Shown here: positions 10,255 through 20,559 of the stretch, piece by piece
How positions within the stretch are numbered: position 1 is the first letter of the stretch
Layout of the letters: each line of letters starts with the position of its first letter
NCBI GenBank assembly: GCA_023213395.1
Contig: CM041465.1
Coordinates: 153,271,741 to 153,335,740 of the forward strand
DNA: 64,000 nucleotides
DNA from: Cycas panzhihuaensis
Taxonomy: Eukaryota; Cycadophyta
Direction of reading: 5' to 3'
Program-made: the position numbers and the translations under genes
Notes under the pieces: model-generated
The model's input: the letters and a program-made list of their open reading frames with translations, nothing else
Database searches by the model: none
What the model was told of the DNA's origin: nothing

Positions 10255-10818
10255 TGTTGTTAAACCTTATGTTTACATGTTAAGCCTATGTACTTTATTA
10301 TTCATGTACTATTTATACCTTTGTACTTTTATTCTTTTGTACTTTAGTGACTTATCACTTAAGTGATAAAGTACACACTCACATTCTTTCCTAGTGACAC
10401 AACATTGTCACTAAAGGGTCAAATGGACCCCCATGCACTTTCTCTCACTTGAGAGCCCTAAAGGACACTTCTCCTATATCCAAGGCATGTACATTGGATG
10501 TTTGACACTTGTCAAACATATAATACCTTAGGTCTCTCCTTTCACTCTATATATTGAGACCTCTCCTCATTGTTCTCATATAGAGTTAGAGCTTCATTAA
10601 TATGCTGCTAGTTTGCTAATCAAACTACTATTCATTTGGAGGTTGGACCAATTCCAACTCTTCATCTTTGGTATCATTTTGCTCTTTCTCTTCATGCTTG
10701 ATCTTGCTCATGTTTGATCTCATAGCTTCATTCTTAGTCTAGTATTTTTGCTTTCTAGAACTAGAGTGAACATAGCTTTTAGATCTTGGGATTGTAAGGC
10801 CATTTGGCCATTTTCACA
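10255..10818 (+). repeat. LTR of the F copia family, plus orientation
   Basis: About 564 bp, starting TGTTGTTAAACC and ending TTTTCACA, with a PBS two bases later. It matches the inverted LTR at 3605-4139 along its length. TATA box candidate CTATATATTG at 10547-10556. It contains an 18-base perfect palindrome at 10352-10369 and the inverted repeat TTTGAC / GTCAAA at 10501-10516. Confidence 0.87.
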
Positions 10819-10820
10819 TT

Positions 10821-10832
10821 TGGTATCAGAGC
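10821..10832 (+). other. primer-binding site after LTR 10255-10818
   Basis: TGGTATCAGAGC, the exact consensus complementary to the 3' end of plant initiator-Met tRNA. Confidence 0.9.
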
Positions 10833-11387
10833 TAGAGGAGACTAGTTCCTCCTGCTCGATTTTTTTCCTTGCTCATTGGAGATTTAAAGTGGGTTTTTAC
10901 ACCCCCTTGGTGACGACCTTCGCTCTTCGAAGGTGATCCAAGGATTATTGAAGCTTATTTCTACAGATCAAGACTATTCTAAAGTATTTTTGAAGGTTGG
11001 AAGTGGTTGCACTCTAATTTAAGACATTTTTTTAGAGGTTTCAAACGAGTTTTACTCACGTTTTATGTGTCTTTTACACTAAAGACTGAATATTCTGGTT
11101 ATTTTTTCTTACAAATCAAGGCGCAGGGTATTCTGAAGAATTTTAAAGCTCACTAACTAAGATTAATGTGAGCTACTAACTCTCTGTTGGCTGTCAAGTA
11201 TTTCTGGGTTGATTTCAGCCCTCAAACCCTATAGGGAAAGCTAAATCTGCTCGTGTGTGCTTATTGGAGCCTCCTACTCATCGGGAAAGACCTGCACACA
11301 CCGTTACTGGACCCCATGAACATTTTGCAAGCAATGGAAGAGAGTTGCAGCTGTTGTTTTGACTGTGGAGACACCACTGACCTGTGT
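10833..11387 (+). mobile_element. untranslated leader of the F-family copia, truncated
   Basis: After the PBS there is about 550 bp with no recognisable gag. Short open frames only. The sequence ends where the SINE candidate begins, so this element keeps only its 5' LTR, PBS and leader. Confidence 0.55.
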
Positions 11388-11690
11388 TAACGAACCGTCA
11401 CACCAAAACCCTGAGGTATTAGTGAAGAGGGCCCCCACCAAGTAGACCATTACCTTCCCCCAGGTCAAATGGGCTAGCCCTGCCTAGCCCCGCTTTCATT
11501 GGTGTTCATGTGCCCCACAGGCCTTGGCTATGATGACAGTTTGCGCATCGGCGACGTTTAGTGTGTAACCCCACCGCCCCCATAAGCAGTGTTACCCCCA
11601 CGGGATTTGAACTTGGGTCTTGGCTCTGATACCACTTGTAACAAACCATTACACCAAAACCTTGAGGTGTTAGTGAAGAGGGCACCCCAT
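11388..11690 (-). mobile_element. tRNA-like SINE candidate
   Basis: On the minus strand TGGTGTAATGG (11646-11656) resembles a Pol III A box and GTTCAAATC (11604-11612) a B box, 33 bases apart, which fits a tRNA-derived SINE head. The body runs to about 11440. A block of about 50 bp including the A-box-like part is repeated at 11388-11437 and 11639-11688, so the candidate is bracketed by a direct repeat far longer than a normal target duplication. The internal TGGTATCAGAGCC could instead be a PBS of an LTR element, which is the main alternative. Confidence 0.42.
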
Positions 11691-12272
11691 GTAGTGATCT
11701 AATTCTACTTTTATAGTAATTTTCCTCAAAAATACAAGTAATAATCCACAAAAACAATAACTAGATGCTATTCAACAAGAAAAATGAACAATGAACAAGA
11801 ATTACAGAATCCACGGAAGTAAATAATAGTCTTTATTGTTAAATAATACCAAAATAGAGCAAAAGTTCAACAAAGTACCTGTCTTTCCTGAAGACGTGAG
11901 CTTCCCTCTTCGAGGTGAGGAACCCTTCGAACTGCAGCACCCAAATGGGCGAGCTAATTGCAGCCTTAGAACCAAAAATGCGTGACCAAGGAACCTCTGA
12001 CAATGATGAAATGAGGCCAAAAATCCTCCTTAAATAGGCAGCCAAATGATAGTAATAGAAGTCGGCCAGACTGGGTAATATTCTTCTTAAAACTGCTCAA
12101 ATAGATGTCGGCCAGAACTTCTCCAAAAACTAGCAGGCTAACTTTAAATGGCCATAACTTTTGATTAAGATGTCAGAATTGACTTTCGTCTGAACCGTTG
12201 GAATCCTTGTTCAGAGGCCTTCAATTTGAATGGTTACATGGCATAGTTTTAACTAGATTTTGGAATGCTACA
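11690..12272 (-). repeat. 3' LTR of chromovirus C
   Basis: It starts TGTAGCATTCC at 12272 next to the PPT and probably ends GATCACTACA at 11690, about 583 bp. A TATA-like CTATTTAAGGAGG lies near 12030 on the minus strand, and the block CTCACCTCGAAGAGGGAAG near 11905 parallels B's LTR. The right limit is well placed and the left one is inferred. Confidence 0.65.
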
Positions 12273-12274
12273 AT

Positions 12275-12285
12275 TCCCTCCCCTT
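12275..12285 (-). other. polypurine tract of element C
   Basis: Minus strand AAGGGGAGGGA, two bases before the LTR start. Same spacing as in B. Confidence 0.75.
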
Positions 12286-12640
12286 AAAAACATGCTTTGC
12301 CCTCAAAGCATTAGTAAGGGCCTATTTTTCTTCATCCATTCTTCAAACTCCTACGTTGCATCTTTAAGCTCCAATGTCTTCCATTTGATGAGATATTCTT
12401 TCATTATCCTAGATCGCAAATTCTTGTCCCTAGTCTTCAATATTCCCTTAGGTTCCATTATCATCATTCCTTCTTCATCCAATGGTGGTAAATTCGTTTG
12501 TGGAGCCTCCATTTTGCCCAACTTTTTCTTTAAACAAGACACATGGAAGATATTACAGATTTTACTTTCTGGTGGCAATTTTAACTGATCTATTGCCTGT
12601 TCCAATCCTCTTTTTAGTGGTCGTCCTTGGGGTTCTTCAA
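12286..12640 (-). pseudogene. integrase tail and chromodomain (element C)
   Basis: The frame covering 12605-12351 reads N-I-F-H-V-S-C-L-K-K-K-L-G, the usual block before the chromodomain, then M-K-E-Y-L-I-K-W-K-T-L and D-A-T-W (about 12400-12350), the chromodomain core. The frame is open and well preserved here. A conserved W-E-x-E follows in a shifted frame. This part is fused, with no integrase core between, to the integrase N-terminal half at 12650 and above. Confidence 0.85.
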
Positions 12641-13062
12641 GAACTCCTTGATGTTCTTCTAAGATTGCCTGAATCTATGGAGTCTTCTCCTGTATGTGTC
12701 TTCCTATAGGGAATCAACATCACCATTTTACTGAACCGATCAATAACAACAAACAAATAATCTATACCATTTTTGGTTTGTAGTAGTCCTCCCAGGAAAT
12801 CCATGGAGATACTTTCCCATGGCCATGATGGAACAGGAAGTGGAATGTACAATCTAAACTTCCTATTAGCTGGCTTTGATGTGCTACATAATGTACACCC
12901 TCGTACTTCTATAGTCACATCTTGCTGCATATTTGGCTAATACATATATCGTTGCAAGTTTAGCAATGTCTTTCCCACTCCAAAGTGTCCTGCAACTCGA
13001 GAGGTGTGAGCTTCTCTTATCCACTTCATTCAGTCCGCATGCTTTGGAATGTAAAGCTTATC
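12640..13062 (-). pseudogene. integrase N-terminal half (element C), core deleted
   Basis: A zinc-binding part is visible: H-T-S-R-V-A-G-H-F-G near 13010 and C-T-L-C near 12895. Then W-P-W-E-S-I-S-M-D-F-L-G near 12810 holds the first catalytic Asp, and V-V-I-D-R-F-S-K near 12740 continues the core. After I-P-Y-R-K-T near 12710 the homology stops. The blocks with the second Asp and the Glu are missing, and sequence from after the core resumes near 12640. This is an internal deletion of several hundred bases. Confidence 0.82.
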
Positions 13063-13640
13063 TTACTTGCAAAGAAGTCCATCTTTAAGTTGGAAATCAG
13101 CAACTACTTTTCCTTGCTGTAGCTGCTCAAAGATAGGCTTGAATGCCTCATCTTTCAAATACAAATCAATATATTCATCATGGCAGAAAGGTTGAAATTG
13201 CATAGCTACCAACAAACTAGAAGTACCTTGCTGTTGTGGAGGTCTGGATAGCAAGTCTGCAATCTTATTTGTCGTTCCTTTCTTGTATTTAACCATGACG
13301 TGAAACTATTATAAATAGGACATCCACTTAATGTGCCTAGCCTACTGCAACTTAGACTGAGTCTGTAAAAATTGCAAAGGCTTGTGGTCAGTGTGGATGA
13401 CCACTTCTTTTCCCAATAAATAGGGTCTCCAATATTTCACTGCTTGGTGCAATGCATAGAGCTCCTTATCATAAGTTGGGTAGTTTATGATAGCTCCATT
13501 AAATATCTCTGAATAGTATGCTGTCGGTTTTCCTTCTTGCTTCAATCTCGCCTCCCACTTGATAGCCTCAAGCATCGCCCAATTCAAATGGCTTCTGTAG
13601 TGAGGGTAAAGCTAACACTGCTGCCTCACAGATTTTCTGC
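13063..13640 (-). pseudogene. gypsy RNase H (element C)
   Basis: The open stretch 13587-13342 reads Y-P-T-Y-D-K-E-L-Y-A-L (catalytic Glu region) and V-I-H-T-D-H-K-P-L-Q-F (catalytic Asp). The frame at 13296-13063 continues with K-G-T-T-N-K-I-A-D-L-L-S-R, the last conserved block with its Asp, then the connection to the integrase. A stop interrupts near 13340. The first RNase H Asp block lies upstream and is damaged. Confidence 0.85.
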
Positions 13641-14420
13641 TTTAAAAGTCTGAAAGCTTTTTCTTGTTCATTCTCCCAATGAAATTTTACATGTCCTCCC
13701 ATCAGTGCATGAAGAGGTGTTACAATTTGAGAGAATCTAAAAATAAATTTTCTTAAATATTGACATGCACCAATGAAACTTCTTACCTATGTGGTTGTCT
13801 TGGGTGTGGGCCAATTGAGAATGACTTTAATCTTTACTGGGTCAATCTTTAATTCTCCTCCTCCAACCATGAAACCTAAGAAGATGAGAGATTACTTTCC
13901 AAACTCACACTTCTTTAGATTTAGTTTCAACTGCTGCTCTTGGAGAACTTTGAGCATTTGCTCAATATGTTGGAGGTGCTCCTCCTATGTATGGCTAAAA
14001 ATCAGAATATCATCTAGATAAACAATTACAAAGTCATCAATGAAGGGTCTTAATACCTCATTCATCAATCTCATGAAGGTGGCAGGTGCATTACATAGCC
14101 AAAACGGCATCACCAACCATTCAAGCAATCCTTGCTTCGATTTGAAGGCTATCTTCCAAGTATCCTCTTCTCAGATTCAAACATGAAGGTAGCCTGATTT
14201 CAGGTCCATTTTGCTGAAATATCTTGCCGACTGCAGCTGGTCCAACAAGTCATCTATCCGCAGTAAGGGATGTCTATTCTTTATGGTGATCTTGTTCAAA
14301 GCCTGGTAGTCAATGCACATTCTCCATCCTCTATCTTTCTTTGGCACCAAAATAATAGGTGATCCACATGGGGAACAACTCAGCTTAATCACTCCTTGTT
14401 CTAAGAGTTCTTGAATCTAC
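13641..14420 (-). pseudogene. gypsy reverse transcriptase (element C)
   Basis: Minus-strand blocks in order: [10 protein letters not shown] near 14345, W-R-M-C-I-D-Y near 14320, R-Y-F-S-K-M-D-L near 14215, Y-L-D-D-I-L-I-F-S near 14020-14000 with the catalytic aspartates, L-N-L-K-K-C-E-F near 13930 and F-L-G-F near 13870. The frame is broken by stops near 13970 and 13890 and a frameshift near 14170. Confidence 0.88.
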
Positions 14421-14599
14421 CTCTTAATCTCTTCATTCTCCAAGACTGAGTTTTGATAGAGACTGAGGTTTGGCAAAGGTGAATCAGCAACCAGCTGGAT
14501 TTCATGTTCTATTGCCCTTTTAGGGGGTAGTCCTTTCAGCTCTTGGAATACGTCTTTGTACTTATTCCTTAGGCCTTCAATCTACTGCACTTGCTTCTT

Positions 14600-15297
14600 A
14601 TCCAAAGGCTCAGATTGAGGACTCTGCTTGCTCGTTTTCTTCCACCTTTGGCTTTATCATCAGCAGCATAAACTTCCTACAAGCATTAATTAATCTTTTC
14701 ACTTGTTGGGAAGATATGAGAGAAATCTTCTTTTGTGGCTTTGATGTATTGATCAGATATGATCTCGCATCCTTGATGAGTCGAATCTTTCTCAGCCTCT
14801 TGTGGTGAACTCCATCTCTATCATAGAGATATGGGCTGCCAAACACAACTTAACAAACATCCAAAGGGACTACTTCACATTCAACTTCATCAATGAACTT
14901 TTCAGAAATTGCAAATTTAAACTTACATTGGTGAGTAACTCAGAACTCTGAATCTTTTTGCAACCATCCAAGAGGATATGGTTTTGGATGTGCATGTATT
15001 TTTAATCCCAGTTTCTTTACCAATACTTCTGAGATTAAATTCTTTTAGCTTCCTCCATCAAAGATGGTATCAACCATGCTTTGCTTCACTTGGATTCTTA
15101 TCATGAAGAGCTCCTATGTAATCTCTGGATCAACTTGCTGATGGTTACTTCCAGGCTCCACATTAGCCATGAGCATCAACTTCTCATTGGCTTCTTCAAT
15201 GCCACAAACATTTTCATCACCTACAGAGCTAAGTAAAGTTTTACCTTTAGTTCTAACTTTACCTTTCCCCCTATTCTTGGGTCATTTCTCTAGGTAT
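14600..15297 (-). pseudogene. retropepsin-like protease and linker (element C)
   Basis: Near 15065-15035 the minus strand reads F-D-G-G-S, then a stop, then K-N-L-I-S. The family block is D-S-G-S-Q-K-N-L-I-S, so the Ser of D-S-G is Gly and the Gln codon is a stop. The C-terminal part L-G-W-L-Q and C-E-V-V-P-L-D-V-C follows. An open stretch at 14846-14610 carries the linker to RT. Inactive. Confidence 0.7.
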
Positions 15298-16283
15298 AGG
15301 AACCAATAATCTTCTACGCTATGACCCACTTGCTTGCAATGAGTACAAGTGACTTTGATTTGTATGGTATTGGCTTGTTTTATCTTACCAAAACTCCTAA
15401 TGGATTGTTGTCCAACTTTACCTGGAAATCTCATTCCTCGGGCAGGTTTATTGCTACCTTCTAGAGGTGCAAACCTTTTCCTTTCGACAAAAACCTTCTT
15501 GTTCCTCTTTTCTATGGCAATCGCCTTCTTGCTGGCTTCATTGAGCGATTTGACTTCAAACAGTTAAAGTTCTTGCTGAATATACTGGTGTAGTCCTCCA
15601 ATATATTTTAGCATCATGTCTTTACCCAGCATAGAGATGCCCAACACAATAGCTTGCTTTTAAAATTCTGTTGTATAATCTTGGACATTTTGGCCTCTTT
15701 CCTATCGGTAATATTGCCATTTAATTCTCTATTGCTCTTCATATCCAATAGGATAGAATTACTTCTTTATGAGGATTTTAAATTGTTGCCAAGTGATTTC
15801 ATTTACATTATGGGATTTAAGGTATGCATTCCACCAAACTAATACATGTTTAGACAATTTTAACCTAGCAAAAGTTATTTTCTACTAGTTTTTATACCCA
15901 TAAATGGAAAAATAAGTTTCTAGTTGGTCCAACTAACCATCTAATTTTTCGGCATCCAACGTTCCATCATAGATGGGTAATTCAAGTTTTGCCTCTACCT
16001 TGAATGGATGTGTGAATACTACTAGATTGTTATCTTCTTCATCTTCTTGTTGGTCTTCTACCAGCTCTTCATTTGTTTCCTCTTTCATCGATTCATCTTC
16101 TTCCTTCTTTATGCCTTTGGTTGTTGAAGAAGAGGTTGTAACTAGTTGCGCCACAAGTTGGGTTAGCCTGTTAAGGTTTTGCTCCATTTTCACGAACCTT
16201 TCTTCCATTTTCTATTCCATATCAGCCATCTTCCTTCGCTGTTTTCTTTCTCTCTTAAGAGGTTCAGTTAATGGTTCACCCAT
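15298..16283 (-). pseudogene. chromovirus gag (element C)
   Basis: The start is taken as the ATG at 16283, giving M-G-E-P-L-T-E-P-L-K-R followed by an early stop after A-D-M-E. The same frame continues open at 16208-15933 with an acidic stretch (E/D-rich, about residues 55-85) and the capsid-like start L-P-I-Y-D-G-T-L-D-A. The zinc knuckle C-T-H-C-K-Q-V-G-H-S lies near 15350; its last ligand, normally Cys, reads Tyr. The middle part is heavily interrupted. An open plus-strand frame over 15973-16296 is a shadow. Confidence 0.78.
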
Positions 16284-16408
16284 TAACAAATATTGATATC
16301 TGGTTTTTATAAAAACTTCTACAATGCAAGTAAGAGGTTTTTTTTTTCCTTTTCTTTATTTTTCTTTTTCTTTAAAATCCCTAAAATCCCAAGGGTTTCA
16401 AGAAACTA

Positions 16409-16420
16409 GCTCTGATACCA
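16409..16420 (-). other. primer-binding site of element C
   Basis: Minus strand TGGTATCAGAGC, perfect initiator-Met tRNA complement, 126 bases upstream of the gag ATG at 16283. Confidence 0.88.
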
Positions 16421-17260
16421 AAATATTGATCTGAATCTTGAATGGGAAAGTGAAAACTTTAACTAATTGAAATAAAATCTAGAATAATTTACATTATTAT
16501 TACATAGAATTGAAAATATTTAAAATTTTCTTACAAAACTCCTTTTGTTTGTGCTCTATTGAGCATGCAAGGGACTACTACAGCATTTTGGGAGAGAGAA
16601 ATTGAGTGCTAGGCACTCCTTGAGCTGCTACTCATTCTCTGGAACCTTCATCTCGAAGTCTGCAAAACTGTTTTTGGTCATTTATTACTAAAAACCCCTT
16701 TTTGGTGAAGAAAAACTAGCTAGCGTCTCTTTCTGGGACTGTTGCTACTGCTCTCTTCTCCACTTGGCTGCAACTACGATCTTCTGGGCTCCTTTACGAT
16801 CCCTGCAACAGGTTTATTCCACTACGTTTCAGTCTTCTTCTCTCCCAACGTAAATTTTCACTTTTTGGAGCCATTCTCTTTCCGGAAAAATGATTTTCTT
16901 AAAGCTTTCCTTGAATCTTACTCCATGCTGCATCTAGGGCTATAGTGTCCTCTTGTCCTTGCTGAAAATCTCTGTTGAAATCCCCTTTATTCCTCTCCAA
17001 AATTTTGCTTAAAAGCGTTTTCATTTGGGATTGTTTTTTCATTTTTCTGTTTTTCAATGGATTCCAAAATGGCTTATTAAATCTTAGAAAAATCCTTTTA
17101 TTTTGGAGTTTTTCCTCTTTAAATGTGTAGAGGACATGTGTGCGTACTCTTTCCTCAAATTTCGTGCTAAGCGGATCCCGTTTGTGCTGCCAAAATCATT
17201 TATGTTTTTCTTATTTTTCTATTTTTTGACTTTTAAGTAGTAGTTGCCTCAGTTACATAA
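16421..17260 (-). repeat. 5' LTR-like region of element C, limits uncertain
   Basis: The sequence upstream of the PBS should be the 5' LTR. Its last bases (AGATCAATATT) weakly resemble the end of the left LTR (AGATCACTACA). The rest shows no convincing match by eye. A TATA-like CACATTTAAAGAGG (minus) lies near 17120. A possible start TGTAACTGAGGC lies at about 17257. It is either a highly diverged LTR or one from another element. Confidence 0.4.
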
Positions 17261-17450
17261 AGACTGTGCATAGCAGTTGACAAAGACTGTAGAAGTGACA
17301 AAGACCGTGATAACACCCACATAGTAGTGACAGCACCTACATAGCACAGAAGAAGGATGATGAGATTTACATAGCACTGCAGAAGCAGTTGACATCAAGA
17401 CTGTAGCAGTTGTAGCACCTTGGTAGCACCTTTTTGCACTTGTAGAAATA
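17261..17450. repeat. degenerate short tandem repeats
   Basis: The words GACAAAGACTGTAGAA, GACAAAGACCGTGATAA, CATAGCA, AGCAGTTG and GTAGCACC recur in irregular order. It looks like an enhancer-like or minisatellite-like patch in or next to an LTR. Confidence 0.5.
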
Positions 17451-17465
17451 CATGTTTTACATTTT

Positions 17466-17555
17466 TTAAGCCTTTTAAAGACATATTTCTACTAAATGAA
17501 GACCATTAAGCCTTTTTAAGGCAATTTTCTACTACATAAAGACCATTTACATGAA
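17466..17555. repeat. two tandem units of about 44 bp
   Basis: TAAGCCTTTTAAAGACATAT with its following TTCTACTAAATGAAGACCAT is repeated as TAAGCCTTTTTAAGGCAATT with TTCTACTACATAAAGACCAT. Two diverged copies. Confidence 0.65.
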
Positions 17556-17654
17556 AAACAAAGTATTTTAAGAGTATTTAAAGATCTGAAACAGATCAAT
17601 AAGGTACCACAAGTATCACGTCAGCTTAAACCTACTTAAATTTATTTTTACAGT

Positions 17655-18420
17655 GACATCTGACAAGCTCTTAGGTTTCCTTGTCTCTAAACAAGGAATC
17701 TAAATAGACCCCAACAAGGTTAAGGCCATTGCTAAGATGCCAACCCCAAGAACCTAATAATAAATCAAGTCATTCTTGGGGAGGTTAGGGTTTTTAAGAT
17801 GTTTCTTGGTGAATTTTATAATAAATGCTAGGCCTTTGAATAACTTACTGAAGAAGGGAGCTCCATTCACCTAGTTTCCTAAGGCCCAAGAGACATTTCA
17901 AGAGATTAATTAGGCTCTTGTATCTACTCCCATGTTGCCTTCTCTCGTCTTCGAATGTCCTTTTATTTTATATACCTTAACAACTAATGAACCCTTGGCA
18001 GCCATGCTAGCCTAAGAAGATCACTCAAAAACTAAGAGAGCCATCTATTTTATTAGTCATATGTTGGTGGCAGTAGAATTGAACTACCTACTAGCTAAAA
18101 AGGAGTGCTTAGCCTTAGTCCACACCACTAAGAAGTTTAGATACTACCTCTTAGGCAATACCACTCACATGATCATCTGATTTGATATGATGAGATACCT
18201 TTTAACCTGGTTAGATTTAACAAGAAGGATAAGCAAATGGGTCATCCTCCTTTAGGAATACAACCTTAAAATTATTAATCAGAAGTCTAGGAAGGGGATG
18301 ATAGTTATGGAACAGTTAGTTGATGCCCTCATCCCTAATTCTCTTAGGGTTCTAGTTAATGATTTATTATTGGATGAGCCCATCCTAGCTCTTTAGCACG
18401 CATCCCCCCATCCATTAGCT
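17655..18420 (+). pseudogene. Tat-type RT end and RNase H (element D)
   Basis: It starts at the block D-K-L-L-G-F-L-V-S-K-Q-G-I, which follows the RT palm in Tat elements. Next come I-K-S-F-L-G-R-L-G-F near 17765, F-T then a stop then F-P-K-A-Q-E-T-F near 17870 and the RNase H blocks: A-A-M-L-A near 18000, V-E-L-N-Y-L-L-A-K-K-E-C-L-A near 18075 (Glu region), Y-L-L-G-N-T-T near 18145 and an end near A-L-I-P-N-S. No aspartate block is intact across the damaged parts. The catalytic RT half is not in the window. Confidence 0.8.
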
Positions 18421-19700
18421 GATAGAAAATGGTATACAGATATTATACAATACCTTACTCAATAGCAATACCCTACTAATACCAATGATAAAGTGAAGTC
18501 ACATATTAGGGCTTTTACTTGATAATACTTCCTTATGTAGGACATATTGGATAAGCAGTCCTTTGATGGCATTCTCCTTTTTACTGTAATCCTGAGGAGA
18601 TTGACCAGATTCTCTATGAATTCTATAGTTCCATTTATGGAGGCCACTTTGAAGGCCAATCCATGGCCTAAAGAATCCTTTGCATGGGATACTATTGGCC
18701 ATCCTTATTCAAGGATGCCTATGCCTATGTGTAGTGTTGCAGCAAATGCTAAGAGCATGCCAATGTTATCCACTAGCCTTCTGAGGTGTTACATGTTATC
18801 ATATCCCCCTAGTTGTCTCCTAATGGGGATTAGACTTAATTGGAGCTATTACTCTACCTTCCTTAGTTCAGTATAAATTTATCTTAAATGTAATGAAGTA
18901 CTTCACCAAATGGGATGAATCTATCCCATTGTCTTCTATAATTAGTAAGATGATTACCACCTTTGTGTATCAATATATTATCTATCAATTTGGATTCTAA
19001 GCATTATCATCACAAATAATGGAACTCCATTCTATAATAAAGAGATGGATAAGCTTTATGGAAAATTCAAGATCTCTCATAAGACTTTACCCCTTTATTA
19101 CCCCTAGGCTAATGGCCAAATTGAATCTTTCAATAAAACCCTAATTAATATTCTAAATAAAATCATCACCCAATCTCAAAGAGATTGACATGTTTAACTT
19201 TATTCAGCTTTGTGGGCCTATCGCACCTCGATCCGCACTACCGTGGGGATGACACCTTTCTCCATGGTTTATGAAATTGACATAATTTTGCCTTTAGAAA
19301 TTGATATTCTCTCTTTAAGGGTATCCCTTAAAGAGTTCGTCAATGAGAAATGGTGCCACTAGGCTTGCCTCCTTAACCTCAAGGCTGTGGATGAAAGACG
19401 ATTGGCCATGTACCAAGCTAACCTAACATCCAAGGCTAGGGCACAAAGGATGTATGACAAGCATCTACATCCTCACCCCTTGAATCCCAAGGACCAATTC
19501 CTTAAGCTAGAGTATCTCTATGATTACCTATCAAAATTTGGCCCCAAATAGGTGGGCCCTTTTGTCATTCTTGAGAGCCTCGACACTGGTGCATATAAGA
19601 TAACCAAGTTAGAGGGCCTTGAGTTTGACAAATCTATAAATGACAAGTTTCTAAAAAAAATCTATGGTTTATTCTTTCTCCTTCTAAGTAGAAAGAAAGC
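18421..19700 (+). pseudogene. Tat-type integrase (element D)
   Basis: In alternating frames the zinc-binding part (Y-Y-W-P-S-L-F near 18690, C-C-S-K-C near 18735) precedes the core. The second catalytic block reads I-I-I-T-N-N-G-T-P-F at 19003-19032, where the family has I-I-S-D-N-G, so the Asp is Asn (AAT at 19015-19017). The third block N-G-Q-I-E-S-F-N-K near 19112 keeps its Glu. W-A-Y-R-T-S and M-T-P-F-S-M-V-Y near 19215-19275 and L-K-L-E-Y-L-Y near 19505 complete the tail. Stops occur at several expected Gln codons. Confidence 0.85.
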
Positions 19701-20559
19701 TAGTCAGTCACTCTAGAATGAGCCTAAACTACCATTCATATACAATAACAAGTGCTCTCATTAGGGCCATGGCATGTATTTGAGTCTCTAATAACTCTAT
19801 TTATTACCAAGATGTCTATGCCTATTTCTGAAGGTGTCATATTTCCCCTCAACAAACATAGCCCTTCTTTTAGCCCATGGGTAGTGGTGAATATGTCACC
19901 ATAGGGGCATGTCTCCATGCTTATGTTTGGTTCCTTCTTTAGGAAGTAACTATTCACTTTTGAGCATAAGTTGCTGCCTATAAAGGGCTTCTTGAGATAG
20001 ACCTTATTTCCTCTTACTACTTTTAGGGTATTTGTATATATTCTTATTCTCTTTGATGTCTAAATCACTATTTTCCTTCTGAGGGAAATGTGACCCCCTC
20101 TCCCTAGATCCACACGAGATTACATAGCATATGGGGTGATCATGTATGCCTAGTATGGGTGCTATACTATACAAAAGGATATGCAAATAAATAAATAACA
20201 TAATAAGATCTATGCACACATGCATTCATACATCCATAACCATCAAAATAAATCAAAAACTTATATTAAAATAGGGTACCAATGTGTTCCCCCATCTCTA
20301 TATATGTACATAATCATCCATGATAATACAAAATGTGTTGGTAGAAAGTGCCCTAGGAAGCCAGAATCCTTACAAGGAGGATGTATAATCATATATATAT
20401 ATATGAAGTATAAAACCCCTTGGAGGTCTGAAGCTTTCCTCTCATTAAAATTGTGATACAAAAGTATACAGGAAGGTTGTACTCATGGTGTGTCTCCCTT
20501 GGGCTACCCTACTCTCTCAAGGACCAGGCTCCTCCTATATCTCTATGAGGACCCAACCT
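19701..20559. other. no coding feature recognised
   Basis: Spacer after the integrase of D. A short (AT)8-like run lies at about 20391-20405. Short open frames on both strands have no recognisable motif. Confidence 0.5.

Larger units (their letters stand above)
11690..17260 (-). mobile_element. Ty3/gypsy chromovirus C
   Basis: Minus-strand element: gag (from 16283), zinc knuckle, protease, RT, RNase H, integrase N-terminal half, deletion, chromodomain, PPT, 3' LTR (12272-11690). A PBS lies at 16409-16420 upstream of gag, with LTR-like sequence beyond it. The right-hand LTR-like region does not visibly match the left LTR, so the outer limit is tentative. Protein blocks resemble B only at clade level, so C is a separate family. 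Stops and a deletion of the integrase core show it is dead. Confidence 0.85.

Noticed and set aside
12265-12588. 107-codon plus-strand open frame
   Set aside because: Shadow of the well-supported minus-strand chromodomain frame.
15973-16296. 107-codon plus-strand Ser-rich frame
   Set aside because: Antisense of the acidic part of gag of element C.
17261-17450. CRISPR-like array
   Set aside because: Repeats are irregular and degenerate with no uniform spacers; the sequence is plant nuclear in character.
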